From Mycolicibacterium sp. 018/SC-01/001 (GTDB lineage: Bacteria; Actinomycetota; Actinomycetes; Mycobacteriales; Mycobacteriaceae): a stretch of 64,000 nt of DNA. The first letter of the stretch is position 1. Each line of letters begins with the position of its first letter. The notes under the pieces were generated by a model, which saw only the letters and a list, made by a program, of their open reading frames with translations, made no database searches and was not told the origin of the DNA. Shown here in pieces: positions 43,446 through 52,172 of this stretch. The stretch lies in assembly GCF_007096635.1 (NCBI RefSeq), contig NZ_VKAA01000017.1, positions 1 to 64,000 on the forward strand, read 5' to 3'. A program made the translations under genes and the position numbers.

Positions 43446-44299
43446 TGCGCGGGCCGATGGGCGGCCAGTGTGCGGAAGGCCTCGAGTGGCGAGGCGCTGA
43501 GCTCCTCGGCGACGATCTGCATACCGACGTGGTCGGCACCCGCCGAGAAGTGCTTCTCGATCTCGGCGTAAATGGCCGCCGGAGACCCGTGCGCAACCAA
43601 GGCATCGATGAGTGCGTCGCTGCCGGGACGCTCGATGTCGGCCTGCGTGTAGCCGTGTCGCAAAAGGTTATTGGTGTAATTGCGCAGACCGAGGTAGGGA
43701 TCGTCGATGATGGACCGGCCGATCGCCCGTGCTCGATCGGGGTCCTCGCACAGCACCACCTTGTGCTCCGGGGCCAGGAACACACCGGTGCCCAGCACTT
43801 CTCGCGCATACCGGGTGTGCGCGGGGACAGTGAGATAGGGGTGCGCCCCCAATGTCTTTGCAGCGGACAACTCAAGCGTCTTCTTGCCCAGAGCGGCGAC
43901 GACGATCGCCTCGGCCGGCACGCCCCCCTGCAGGAGCGCATCGACAAACGCGGTCATGCGTGCGAGTGGTTTCTCATAGCTGTCTCGCCCTTCAGGGTGG
44001 CCGAGCCCGACACCCAGCAGCAACCGGGGTCCATGGCGATCGACGATCCGGTGATAGTGATAGGCGATGCTGCGGGCGTCGTCATCCCACATGTTGATGA
44101 TCGCCGTCGCGATGATCGCGGACTTTGTCTCGGCGATCATCTGCTCGAGCAGAGCCATCTCCCCCACAGGACCTGCACCGATTCCCACCCAGATCGTCTG
44201 GTAGCCGAACTCTTCGAGAGCAGGGGCGTATTCGATCCGGGCGGCATCGCCGTGCGCAGGATTGAGCCACGCGCCATACTTGCCAAACTGCTCGTACAT
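43442..44299 (-). CDS. LLM-class F420-dependent oxidoreductase
   Basis: 285 residues of the luciferase-like family, of the mycobacterial F420 type (TIGR03620-like). Seen features are FGYQTIWVGIGAGPVGEMA, GPRLLLGVGLGHPEGRDSYE and a C-terminal HVGMQIVAEELSASPLEAFR. The cofactor is most likely F420, from family knowledge. The ATG at 44299 has GGAG upstream (minus strand); an in-frame ATG at 44326 would add nine residues. It is followed directly by the SnoaL-like gene. The upstream AraC gene on the same strand may regulate the pair. Confidence 0.88.
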   Translation of the reverse strand: MYEQFGKYGAWLNPAHGDAARIEYAPALEEFGYQTIWVGIGAGPVGEMALLEQMIAETKSAIIATAIINMWDDDARSIAYHYHRIVDRHGPRLLLGVGLGHPEGRDSYEKPLARMTAFVDALLQGGVPAEAIVVAALGKKTLELSAAKTLGAHPYLTVPAHTRYAREVLGTGVFLAPEHKVVLCEDPDRARAIGRSIIDDPYLGLRNYTNNLLRHGYTQADIERPGSDALIDALVAHGSPAAIYAEIEKHFSAGADHVGMQIVAEELSASPLEAFRTLAAHRPAQ

Positions 44300-44446
44300 G
44301 TCCCCTGTCTCCTTCGGATGTCGCACGGTCGGAGCCGTGAAGACTTCGGTACGGAGACCAGCGTGTGGCTTCCCCTTGGGGCAAGGTCAACCACAGCGGT
44401 AGGGCGTTGCAAGGAGCTGGGGTATTACATGTCCCCTCACGTTGGG

Positions 44447-45409
44447 TCAGTTTTCAGTCGATGCCGACCTCTCGGATTCCGCTGCAAGGAAAGCGGTTCG
44501 GTATCTGCCCGGTGGAACGCCATGCCATCGAGCGAAGGTCCGGTTGAACGCATATTCCGAGGTGTATCCGACGTCGCGGGCTATATGTGCGACCGGGAGC
44601 GCGGTGAGCCGGAGTTTGTTCGCGGCCAGTTCCATTCGCCATTTCGTCAGGTACTCGGCCGGCGGGCACCCCACCTCTGCGCGGAAGCGGCGCATGAGCG
44701 TCGCGCGCGAAACTCCGGCGCTTCTGGCGAGAGTTTCGAGCGTCCACGAATACGCCGGATCTCCATGAATCGCCGCGAGCGCTGCGGCGGTGACAGGGTC
44801 GGTCAGGCCACGTAGCCACGACGGCGAGTGTTCGGCTGCGCGACGTGATTCGAGCCAGACTCGCAACAGCTGGATGAGCATGATGTGCACGATGTGGTCC
44901 AGGACCGCGCTGGCACCTGGCCCGGGGTGAGCCAACTCGTCACCCAGCAGCTGCAGCGCACTGCGCAGAGGCGGCGGCGCTGTCAGCGCTGGAACGTAGA
45001 CGACATCCGGCAAGAGGCCGAAGGCGTTGAAGGCCGCCGCCGGATCGTGTCGGAAAGCCGCGCACAAGATGCGGGTGGCCGCTGGCTGAGTGCCCACCGG
45101 TAGGTCGTCGCCGGCCCTGAGGGCTGCCGCCGCGCCGGCGTGGTCGAAAGGTCGCACCGGAGCGCTGGGGTCGCTGGCCAGCACATGGGTGGGGCCGCTC
45201 GGCAGCAGCACCAGATCGCCGGTCACTAGAGGTAGCGGGGTGCGACCGTTCATCACTAGGCACGCCGTACCTGCCGTGACCGCGTGAAATGCTGCGCCGG
45301 GCATGGCATCTGCATTCATGAGCATCCCCCAGCGTCCCCCGGCGACCACGCTGGCAGCCACCGAACCGCGAACGGACGCCTGCTGGAGGACGTCGGTCAA
45401 CGTGTCCAT
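44447..45409 (-). CDS. AraC family regulator with cupin domain
   Basis: 320 residues: N-terminal cupin (about 20-180; FHAVTAGTACLVMNGRTPLP, GDLVLLPSGPTHVLA) and a C-terminal AraC DNA-binding domain (LARSAGVSRATLMRRFRAEV; VAHIARDVGYTSEYAFNRTF; G-V-P-P-G-R-Y-R). Such cupin_6/HTH_18 proteins often control neighbouring oxidoreductases. It is divergent from the quinone reductase across 160 bases, where a perfect inverted repeat lies. Confidence 0.9.
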   Translation of the reverse strand: MDTLTDVLQQASVRGSVAASVVAGGRWGMLMNADAMPGAAFHAVTAGTACLVMNGRTPLPLVTGDLVLLPSGPTHVLASDPSAPVRPFDHAGAAAALRAGDDLPVGTQPAATRILCAAFRHDPAAAFNAFGLLPDVVYVPALTAPPPLRSALQLLGDELAHPGPGASAVLDHIVHIMLIQLLRVWLESRRAAEHSPSWLRGLTDPVTAAALAAIHGDPAYSWTLETLARSAGVSRATLMRRFRAEVGCPPAEYLTKWRMELAANKLRLTALPVAHIARDVGYTSEYAFNRTFARWHGVPPGRYRTAFLAAESERSASTEN

Positions 45410-45442
45410 CGCTCGAGGGTATTACCGAAAGCTTCATTCCAA

Positions 45443-45458
45443 CAGATCTCTCGATCTG
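45443..45458. promoter_or_regulatory. Operator-like inverted repeat, AraC/quinone reductase
   Basis: CAGATC and GATCTG are separated by TCTC: a perfect 6-bp inverted repeat in the divergent region, 34 bases upstream of the AraC start. A related half, GAGATCTG, appears about 30-40 bases further on at 45491-45498. It is a good candidate for binding by the AraC regulator. Confidence 0.5.
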
Positions 45459-45569
45459 ATCAGACAAACAAGTGAGCATTTCAGTCATCGCGGAGATCTG
45501 CACTGCGCTATAGCGTCAACGGGGCCGCAGATCGGCAGAAAAATACCGAGCGCTTCACAAGGAGCATCA

Positions 45570-46334
45570 GTGCGAGTTCTCATCGTCTACGCCCACCCGA
45601 ACCCGACGTCGTTGAACGCAACGCTGCGGGACCACGCTCTCAGTGTGCTGCAGCGCGGTGGACATGACGTCCAGGTGTCAGACCTCTACGCGATGAAGTG
45701 GAAAGCAGTCGCCGACGCCGACGACTTCCCGTCCCGCGACAGCTCGGCGCCGCTCGACCTCGTTTCGGCGTCCGGAGAGGCCTACCTCGCCGGTTCGCAG
45801 ACGCATGACGTCGCAGCCGAACAGGAAAAGCTGCTGTGGGCGGACGCCATCGTCTTCCAATTCCCCATCTGGTGGTACGGCGTTCCGGCGATCCTCAAGG
45901 GCTGGGTCGACAGGGTGTACGCGTACCGCTTCGCATATGGCTACAAGGACGGAACCAACGCCTATCGCTTCGGCGAAGGCATCCTCGCCGGAAAGCGAGC
46001 ATTGGTTTCGGTGACCGCAGGCGGGCCCGCCGCCGATTACGGGCCCCGCGGAATCAATGGCCCATTGGAAGAACTCCTGTTCCCCTTCACGCATGGCGCA
46101 CTGTTCTACCCAGGGATGGAGGTGCTGCCGATCTTTGCTGTGCACGGCGCGATGTTTCTCGACGATGACGGGGTTCAGCGCGCACGCGAGGCGCTCGAGC
46201 AGCGGCTCATGGGGCTGTTCACCGACACACCCACCCCCTTCCGCCGCCAAAACGGTGGCGACTACCCCGACAAGCACACGCTGGCTGCCGATGTCGCTCC
46301 TGGGGTCTCCGGTCTGGCGGCCCATCTGGCGTAG
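45570..46334 (+). CDS. NAD(P)H quinone oxidoreductase, flavodoxin-like (NQO1/MdaB type)
   Basis: 254 residues with a flavodoxin-like fold: RVLIVYAHPNPTSLNATLRD, then DAIVFQFPIWWYGVPAILKG, the FMN/FAD region WVDRVYAYRF, and VSVTAGGPAADYGPRG. It reduces quinones by two electrons to protect against redox cycling or electrophiles. AAGGAG at 45559-45564 supports the GTG at 45570. It is followed by a DJ-1/PfpI gene 26 bases later, which fits a detoxification operon controlled by the divergent AraC protein. Confidence 0.9.
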   Translation: MRVLIVYAHPNPTSLNATLRDHALSVLQRGGHDVQVSDLYAMKWKAVADADDFPSRDSSAPLDLVSASGEAYLAGSQTHDVAAEQEKLLWADAIVFQFPIWWYGVPAILKGWVDRVYAYRFAYGYKDGTNAYRFGEGILAGKRALVSVTAGGPAADYGPRGINGPLEELLFPFTHGALFYPGMEVLPIFAVHGAMFLDDDGVQRAREALEQRLMGLFTDTPTPFRRQNGGDYPDKHTLAADVAPGVSGLAAHLA

Positions 46335-46360
46335 ATGTCGCGAGGGGAATGAGGGAATTC

Positions 46361-47104
46361 ATGGCTGATGGAAAGCACCGCGTCGTGATGCCATTGCCGG
46401 ACAACGACTTCGACACCACCGAGGCCGCCGTGTCGTGGAAGGCATTCGTGGAAGGCGGCTGTGAGGTGACTTTTGCCACCGAGCATGGGCGCGTGGCTGC
46501 CTGCGATCAGCGGCTGCTGTCGAGTGGCTGGTTCCATCCGCTACCGGCGCAAGAGGAAGCCGTACTGGCCTACAACGAGATGATCCAGACGGCAGCGTTT
46601 TCGTCGCCGATCACTTATCGCGCGATCGAGGCCGACGATTTCGATGCGATACACCTGTCGGGTGGGCACGCGAAGGGCATGCGGCAGTACCTCGACAGCG
46701 CGGTGCTGCAGCAAAAGGTGGTCGACTTCGTGCGGGCCGAAAAATTGGTGGGCGCGGTGTGCCATGGAGTGCTGGTGCCCGCCAGGGCCATCGACCCTGC
46801 CACTGGAAAGAGCGTGCTCGACGGTCACCGGGTGACCACGCTGACGAAACCACTGGAGAAGTGGGCGTTCCGCACCACGGTCCTGCGCGTTGGTCGCCGA
46901 TACCGGACCTACTGGAAATACACCGAAACCGAGGTGCGTGCCGCTGTCGGAACGACGGGTGCCATGCTCCGCGGGGAGACCGTCGAATCGCCGTTCATCG
47001 TCCAGGACGGTCGCTTCCTCACCGGCAGATACCCACTCGACGTTGCGCTCTACGCCGAGACCTTCGTGCGGATGTTGGCCGACGCGCATCACCGGGACGC
47101 ATAG
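46361..47104 (+). CDS. DJ-1/PfpI family protein
   Basis: 247 residues. The nucleophile elbow is AVCHG with Cys134, preceded by IHLSGGHAKGMRQYL. RVVMPLPDNDFDTTEAAVSW resembles the first strand and the conserved Glu (Glu21). Members include glyoxalase-III-like enzymes and stress chaperones. The ATG at 46361 has GAGGG just upstream; an ATG at 46349 in frame is an alternative. It pairs with the upstream quinone reductase. Confidence 0.88.
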   Translation: MADGKHRVVMPLPDNDFDTTEAAVSWKAFVEGGCEVTFATEHGRVAACDQRLLSSGWFHPLPAQEEAVLAYNEMIQTAAFSSPITYRAIEADDFDAIHLSGGHAKGMRQYLDSAVLQQKVVDFVRAEKLVGAVCHGVLVPARAIDPATGKSVLDGHRVTTLTKPLEKWAFRTTVLRVGRRYRTYWKYTETEVRAAVGTTGAMLRGETVESPFIVQDGRFLTGRYPLDVALYAETFVRMLADAHHRDA

Positions 47105-47260
47105 CACTTACTCCACGAGCAAGCCCACCTGGCGGACCCACTCTCAACGCGCTCGTCGGGTGATGAGCAACCCCATGGGCATCGACCCAACCCGTCAGCG
47201 TCGGTGCCACTGGCATCGCCATGCCGGGCTGGCGAACGACGGTCGTCGACGGCCGCGTCG

Positions 47261-47353
47261 TGCCCCGATGTCGAGGTGATCTTTGCCCGCGGCACCCATG
47301 AACCCCCGGTGCCGGGCCGACGGGGCCAGGCATTCTTCCGTACCGTCGGCTGA
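47261..47353 (+). pseudogene. Relic of a cutinase N-terminus
   Basis: Thirty codons read CPDVEVIFARGTHEPPVPGR and then GQAFF before a stop at 47351. The C-P-D-V-E-V-I-F-A-R-G-T-x-E-P-P motif is the signature start of mature cutinase-family (Culp) proteins. No GYSQG active-site part follows in any frame before the next gene. No intact signal peptide was found upstream, though ATGs occur. The surrounding 47105-47532 stretch holds nothing else recognised apart from the repeats next to the XRE gene. Confidence 0.65.
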
Positions 47354-47482
47354 TGCCGGTCACCGCGAAGTGCTCGTCGAGAGTCGTTGGATCACAACGA
47401 CTCCGATCAAACCAACGGCCCCGTCAGGGCCGCGGGGGCGTTTCATAGAGGTTACGAGTTGTGCGAGAACGTGCCGTTCTGT

Positions 47483-47516
47483 TGCGGGAACGCTGCGAGA
47501 GCCTTAGCGTTCCGCA
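47483..47516. promoter_or_regulatory. Long inverted repeat upstream of XRE regulator
   Basis: TGCGGGAACGCT and AGCGTTCCGCA form an 11-bp stem with one bulged G and an 11-base loop. It lies just upstream of the second repeat and could be an operator or a transcript hairpin. Confidence 0.45.
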
Positions 47517-47526
47517 GTAAGCGAAG

Positions 47527-47545
47527 CGTTAAGTGAGTCTTAACG
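47527..47545. promoter_or_regulatory. Palindromic operator candidate CGTTAAG-N5-CTTAACG
   Basis: A perfect 7-bp inverted repeat around TGAGT, located 11 bases before the preferred start codon of the XRE-cupin gene. It covers an alternative GTG (47533). XRE regulators of the PuuR type bind such palindromes, so negative autoregulation of the polyamine operon is likely. Confidence 0.55.
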
Positions 47546-47556
47546 AAAAGAGGCAA

Positions 47557-48195
47557 GTGATTTCTGAGCCCGTGACGGCCACCCCCAGGACCGACGCCGC
47601 CGCACGCGCCACGCTGGGCATCCGACTGCGCGACGCCCGCGAACGCGCGCGGCTGTCCACCCGCGATTTGGCAGGCCGGGCCGGGGTGAGTGCAGGCTTC
47701 ATCAGTCAGCTGGAGAACGGTAAGTGCGGGGTGTCGGTCAGCGTGCTCAAGCGCATCGCGGCGGCGGTCGGCGTCTCGGTCGCCGACCTGCTCAGCGACG
47801 AAGCCCCCGTCTCCCGACCGATCCTGCGGGCCCACGAACGACCCGTGTTCTCCAGCGAAGGCGGACTGCAGAAATTACTGCTGTCACGGCCACCGATCCG
47901 CCAACTCGAAGTCTACGAAGGCACTTTCGACGTCGGCGGGTCGACCGGACCTGAACCCTACGCGCACGACGACGCCCAAGAGCTCTTCTACGTGCTGACC
48001 GGCCACATGGAGATCTCGATCGGCACCGAGACGCACGTTCTGGGCCCGCGCGACAGCGTCGAGTATCTCTCCTCTGTTCCCCACCGTGCCGTCAACGTCG
48101 GGGCCACCCCGGCCCAGGCCATGTGGATCACCTCGCACCTCACCCCGCCCATCGATGCCAATCCGATCACCCCACCTCGAGGACTGACACCATGA
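47557..48195 (+). CDS. XRE family regulator with C-terminal cupin (PuuR-like)
   Basis: About 212 residues. The N-terminal HTH is LRDARERARLSTRDLAGRAG with VSAGFISQLENGK as recognition helix. A cupin domain follows (LEVYEGTFDVGGSTGPEPYA; HDDAQELFYVLTGHMEISIG; GPRDSVEYLSSVPHRAVNVG). The domain plan is that of PuuR, the polyamine-responsive repressor. GTG 47557 has AAAAGAGG just upstream; GTG 47533 in frame is the longer alternative but lies inside an inverted repeat. Its stop overlaps the amidohydrolase start. Confidence 0.85.
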   Translation: MISEPVTATPRTDAAARATLGIRLRDARERARLSTRDLAGRAGVSAGFISQLENGKCGVSVSVLKRIAAAVGVSVADLLSDEAPVSRPILRAHERPVFSSEGGLQKLLLSRPPIRQLEVYEGTFDVGGSTGPEPYAHDDAQELFYVLTGHMEISIGTETHVLGPRDSVEYLSSVPHRAVNVGATPAQAMWITSHLTPPIDANPITPPRGLTP

Positions 48196-49844
48196 CCGCA
48201 CCGCACCGACTCCTGATCACCGGTGGCCACGTCTTCACGCCCGCAGGCATCGTCGAAGAGCCGCTTCTCGTCGAAGACGGTGTCATCACCGCGATCGGCC
48301 ACACCGCGCTCGAGGTGTCCGGCGCCGCGGAGATCGACGCGGCGGGAGGTCTGGTGTCCCCCGGTTTCCAGGACTGTCACATCCATCCGTACCACGCGGG
48401 CCTGGACATGATCGCCTGCGATCTCACGCCATATGACACCGCCGAGGGCTACCTCACCCGCGTCGCCGAGTACGCCGCCGACAATCCCGACGTGCCCTGG
48501 GTCAGTGGTGGCGGCTGGTCGATGGATTCATTCCCCGGAGGCCTGCCGACGGCCGCTGCCCTCGACGCCGTAGTCCCCGACCGTCCGGCGTTCTTCCCCA
48601 ACCGCGACGGACACGGCGCCTGGGTCAACTCCAGGGCCCTGGAGATCGCCGGCATCGACGACTCCACGCCCGACCCCTTCGACGGACGCATCGAACGCGA
48701 CGCCGACGGCCACGCGATCGGCACCTTGCAGGAGGGGGCCATGGGTCTGGTCGCCCGCCACATTCCGTTGGCGACACAAGACGACCTCGACGAGGCCCTG
48801 AGGGTCGCCCAGCGTCAACTCCTCGAGTGGGGCGTCACCGCCTGGCATGACGCCATCGTCGGCGCCACCAACGACACCCCCGACATCCTCGACTCCTACC
48901 TGCGGGTCACCGCATCCGGTGAGCTGAAAGCGCACGTGGTCGGTGCCCTCTGGTGGGACCGCAATCGCGGGCTCGAGCAGATACCCGAGCTCGTCGAGAA
49001 GCGTGAACGCGCCTTGGCGGCCGGATTCCAGGCAACCACCGTCAAGATCATGCAAGACGGTGTTGCCGAGAACTTCACCGCCGGGATGCTCGAGCCCTAC
49101 CTCGACTCGTGTGGTTGCCCCGGTGAGAACACCGGCAAGAGCTTCGTCGATCCGACCACCCTCATGGAGATCGCCACCCAACTCGACGCACTGGGCTTCC
49201 AACTCCACTTCCACGCCCTAGGCGACCGGGCCGTCCGCGAATCGCTCGACGCCGTGGAGGCGGCCCGGAAGGCCAACGGCGACAAGGATCTTCGGCACAC
49301 CCTGGCCCACATTCAAGTGGTGCACCCCGAGGACGTCCCCCGCTTCGCCGAGCTGGGCGTGGTGGCCAACATGCAACCGCTGTGGGCCCGACACGAACCC
49401 CAGATGGACGTCCTCACGATTCCCTTCCTCGGCACCCGCCGCGCCGCCTGGCAGTACCCCTTCGGATCGCTGCATCGCGCGGGGGCGCCCCTGGCCTCGG
49501 GCAGCGACTGGCCGGTCAGCACGGGCAACCCGATCCACATCATCCACACCGCCGTCAACCGCGCCCCTGTCGGCGCCACGGGGTCCGCGGTCATGCCGTT
49601 CCTGGGCGAGCAAGCACTGTCCCTCGCCGACGCGTTGATCGCCCACACCCTCGGCACCGCCTATCTCAACCACGACGAACGGCGGTCGGGAAGCCTCGAA
49701 CTCGGAAAGGCGGGCGACATCGTCATCCTCGATCGCGACATCTTCGCCACCCCCGTCGCCGAAATCGGTTCGGCCACGGTGGCCTACACGATCATCGGCG
49801 GCGAAGTCGTCTACGACGCGAGCGCGACGCCGGTGTCGGCGTGA
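48192..49844 (+). CDS. Amidohydrolase family protein (YtcJ-like)
   Basis: 550 residues. The metal-site motif appears as FQDCHIHPYHAG, and other family motifs are HFHALGDRAV, LAHIQVVHPED and ASGSDWPVST. YtcJ-type enzymes hydrolyse amide or ester bonds with one or two zinc ions; exact substrates are usually unknown. The ATG overlaps the regulator's stop (ATGA), and the ABC ATPase starts on its own stop codon (GTGA), so it is fully within the polyamine-type operon. It could deacylate an imported N-acyl amine, which is inference. Confidence 0.88.
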   Translation: MTAPHRLLITGGHVFTPAGIVEEPLLVEDGVITAIGHTALEVSGAAEIDAAGGLVSPGFQDCHIHPYHAGLDMIACDLTPYDTAEGYLTRVAEYAADNPDVPWVSGGGWSMDSFPGGLPTAAALDAVVPDRPAFFPNRDGHGAWVNSRALEIAGIDDSTPDPFDGRIERDADGHAIGTLQEGAMGLVARHIPLATQDDLDEALRVAQRQLLEWGVTAWHDAIVGATNDTPDILDSYLRVTASGELKAHVVGALWWDRNRGLEQIPELVEKRERALAAGFQATTVKIMQDGVAENFTAGMLEPYLDSCGCPGENTGKSFVDPTTLMEIATQLDALGFQLHFHALGDRAVRESLDAVEAARKANGDKDLRHTLAHIQVVHPEDVPRFAELGVVANMQPLWARHEPQMDVLTIPFLGTRRAAWQYPFGSLHRAGAPLASGSDWPVSTGNPIHIIHTAVNRAPVGATGSAVMPFLGEQALSLADALIAHTLGTAYLNHDERRSGSLELGKAGDIVILDRDIFATPVAEIGSATVAYTIIGGEVVYDASATPVSA

Positions 49845-50986
49845 GCACCGTGGACATGACCGCCCCGACCAAGGCCGAGCCGACTTCGGTGGCCGGCTCA
49901 GTCGAATTGCGTTCCCTGACCAAGACCTACGCCTCGGCGGTCGCGGTCGACGATCTCAGCCTCCACGTGCGCCCCGGAGAGTTCCTCAGCCTGCTGGGCC
50001 CCAGCGGCTGCGGCAAGACCACCACCCTGCGGATGATCGGCGGATTCGAATTTCCTGACGACGGATCGATCCAGATCTCCGGACAGAACGTCGAAAACCT
50101 TCCGCCGCACAAGCGTCCGGTGAACACAGTCTTCCAGGCCTACGCCCTGTTCCCCCACATGAAAGTCGCCGACAACGTCGCCTACGGACTTCGCCGCTCA
50201 GGCGTGCCGAAATCCGAGATGGCCGACCGCGTGAGCCGTGCCCTGGGCATGGTCAGGATGACCGCCTTCGCCGACAGGAAGCCGGCGCAACTGTCCGGCG
50301 GCCAGCAGCAGCGCGTCGCGCTGGCCCGGGCACTGGTCAACCGGCCCGCCGTCCTGCTGCTCGACGAACCGATGAGCGCGTTGGACCGCAAGCTCCGCGA
50401 GGAGATGCAGGTCGAGCTCAAACTGCTTCAGCACGAGCTGGGCACCACGTTCATCTTCGTCACCCACGATCAGGAAGAGGCGCTGTCGATGAGCGATCGC
50501 GTCGCGGTGATGAAGGACGGCCGCATCGAGCAAATCGGCACCGCCTCAGAGGTCTACGACGCACCCGAATCGGCGTTCGTGGCGGGGTTCATCGGGCGTC
50601 AGAACTCGTTCGCGGGCACCATCACGTCCTTCGACGGCGACGGCGTGACCGTCCGCACCAACGGCCTCTCGCTGTACTCCTCACGCCCCACCAAGGGTGA
50701 CGTCCCCGCCGCCAGCGGCGCCGAGGTCAGTGCCGCCGTCCGACCGGAATCGGTGGTGGTGACCGCCGCCGAACCGGAGTCGGGAACGGACTCCGCGGTC
50801 AACACCGTCGCCGGCAGCTTGCTCGGCGTCTCAGAACTCGGCCACAGCCTTCAGCTGGTCGTCCAGACCCGCGAGCACGACCAGGTCCTGGCCCGACTAC
50901 CCCGCGCCGCCAACCCGCCCACAGAGCTCGGATCGCCCGTGCTGTGCTCCTGGTCGGCCGACGCCGTCCGGATCTTCACCTCGTAA
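49841..50986 (+). CDS. potA: ABC transporter ATP-binding protein, polyamine type (PotA)
   Basis: 381 residues. Walker A is GPSGCGKTT, Q-loop in VFQAYALFPHM, signature LSGGQQQR, Walker B LLLDEPMSALD, and H-loop in FVTHDQEEALS. The C-terminal 120 residues form the TOBE regulatory domain of the MalK/PotA type. It powers import of spermidine or putrescine-like substrates. GTG 49841 overlaps the amidohydrolase stop. It is followed by the binding protein 43 bases later. Confidence 0.92.
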   Translation: MSTVDMTAPTKAEPTSVAGSVELRSLTKTYASAVAVDDLSLHVRPGEFLSLLGPSGCGKTTTLRMIGGFEFPDDGSIQISGQNVENLPPHKRPVNTVFQAYALFPHMKVADNVAYGLRRSGVPKSEMADRVSRALGMVRMTAFADRKPAQLSGGQQQRVALARALVNRPAVLLLDEPMSALDRKLREEMQVELKLLQHELGTTFIFVTHDQEEALSMSDRVAVMKDGRIEQIGTASEVYDAPESAFVAGFIGRQNSFAGTITSFDGDGVTVRTNGLSLYSSRPTKGDVPAASGAEVSAAVRPESVVVTAAEPESGTDSAVNTVAGSLLGVSELGHSLQLVVQTREHDQVLARLPRAANPPTELGSPVLCSWSADAVRIFTS

Positions 50987-51029
50987 CCACCACACCCGTC
51001 ACCCGACACGCCGATCCGGAGGCCTGACC

Positions 51030-52172
51030 ATGAATCAGCCTGACAACGTCCGCGCCCTCGTCCCCCACGCGCTCAAGCGCTCGCTGTCGCGCCGCGCCTT
51101 CCTCGGTGGCACCGCAGCACTGGGGGCCGGTGCCTTCCTGGCCGCGTGTTCCAGCTCCAGCGGGGGCGGCAATTCCTCGGACGGTCTCAACATCTACACG
51201 TGGGGTGAGTACGACGACCCCGCCGTGCTCACCGACTTCACCGCGGCCAAGGGCCCGAAGATCACCGTGGATTCCTACGGCTCCAACCCCGAGATGATCG
51301 CCAAACTCAGTGCAGCCAAGGGCACCACGGGTTACGACATCTGCGTTCCGACCCATTCCTCGGTTCAGCAGATGGCGACGGGCGGGCTGCTCACCGAGCT
51401 CGACCACTCCAAGCTGCCCAACATGAAGAACCTCAGCCCCAAGGTCGTCAACACCCCGTTCGACCCCGGCAACAAGTACAGCGTCTGCAAGGACTGGGGG
51501 TCGACGGGCTACGTCTACGACACCACGGTGGTCAAGCGGGATCTGAAGTCCTGGGCCGACTTCCTCGACTGCGCGCAGAAGGAGGCGTCGGGCAGCATGT
51601 CGCTGCTGGAGGACCAGGGCGAGGTCGCGTTCACCTACTTCTGGGCCAACGGAATCGACGAGAACACCACCGACGCCGGCCACATCGCGGCCTACCGCTC
51701 CTTCATCCTCGACAAGATCGCGCCCCACGTGCAGGCCTTCGAGTCGTCGACCAACGCGTCCATCTCCTCGTCCGCGCGCGCCCTCATCCACTGCTGGAAC
51801 GGTGACGCCCGCCTCGGCATCCTCGCCAACTCCGAGCCGGAGCGGTACAAGTGGGTCTGGCCGTCGGAGGGTGCGAACCTCTGGCAGGACAACTGGGCGA
51901 TCGTCAAGGGAGCGCCCCACGAGGACGCCGCCTACGAGTTCATCAACTACGTCCTCGACCCGACCGTGTCGCTCAAGGAACTGACCTACATCGGGTACAA
52001 CACCGGGATTCAGGGCATCGAGGAGGCCGCCACCAAGGCCGGCATCAAGCGTCCCGACTTGGTCTTCATCAACGACGCGGTGATGAGCAAGCTGGTCTAC
52101 AGCGAGATGACGTCCGCGGACGGCACCATCATCGGCATCTACGACGAGCTCAAGGCCGCGGCGGGCAAGTGA
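51030..52172 (+). CDS. potD: Polyamine-type substrate-binding lipoprotein (PotD)
   Basis: 380 residues. A Tat-type signal (LSRRAFLGGTAALGAGA) ends in a lipobox LAAC, so the mature protein is a lipoprotein at about Cys40. NIYTWGEYDDPAVLTDF is the PotD/PotF N-terminus, and the family's aromatic ligand residues (Y-T-W, W-A-D, W-P-S-E-G) are present. It delivers polyamine or a related amine to PotB/PotC. It overlaps PotB by four bases. Confidence 0.92.
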   Translation: MNQPDNVRALVPHALKRSLSRRAFLGGTAALGAGAFLAACSSSSGGGNSSDGLNIYTWGEYDDPAVLTDFTAAKGPKITVDSYGSNPEMIAKLSAAKGTTGYDICVPTHSSVQQMATGGLLTELDHSKLPNMKNLSPKVVNTPFDPGNKYSVCKDWGSTGYVYDTTVVKRDLKSWADFLDCAQKEASGSMSLLEDQGEVAFTYFWANGIDENTTDAGHIAAYRSFILDKIAPHVQAFESSTNASISSSARALIHCWNGDARLGILANSEPERYKWVWPSEGANLWQDNWAIVKGAPHEDAAYEFINYVLDPTVSLKELTYIGYNTGIQGIEEAATKAGIKRPDLVFINDAVMSKLVYSEMTSADGTIIGIYDELKAAAGK

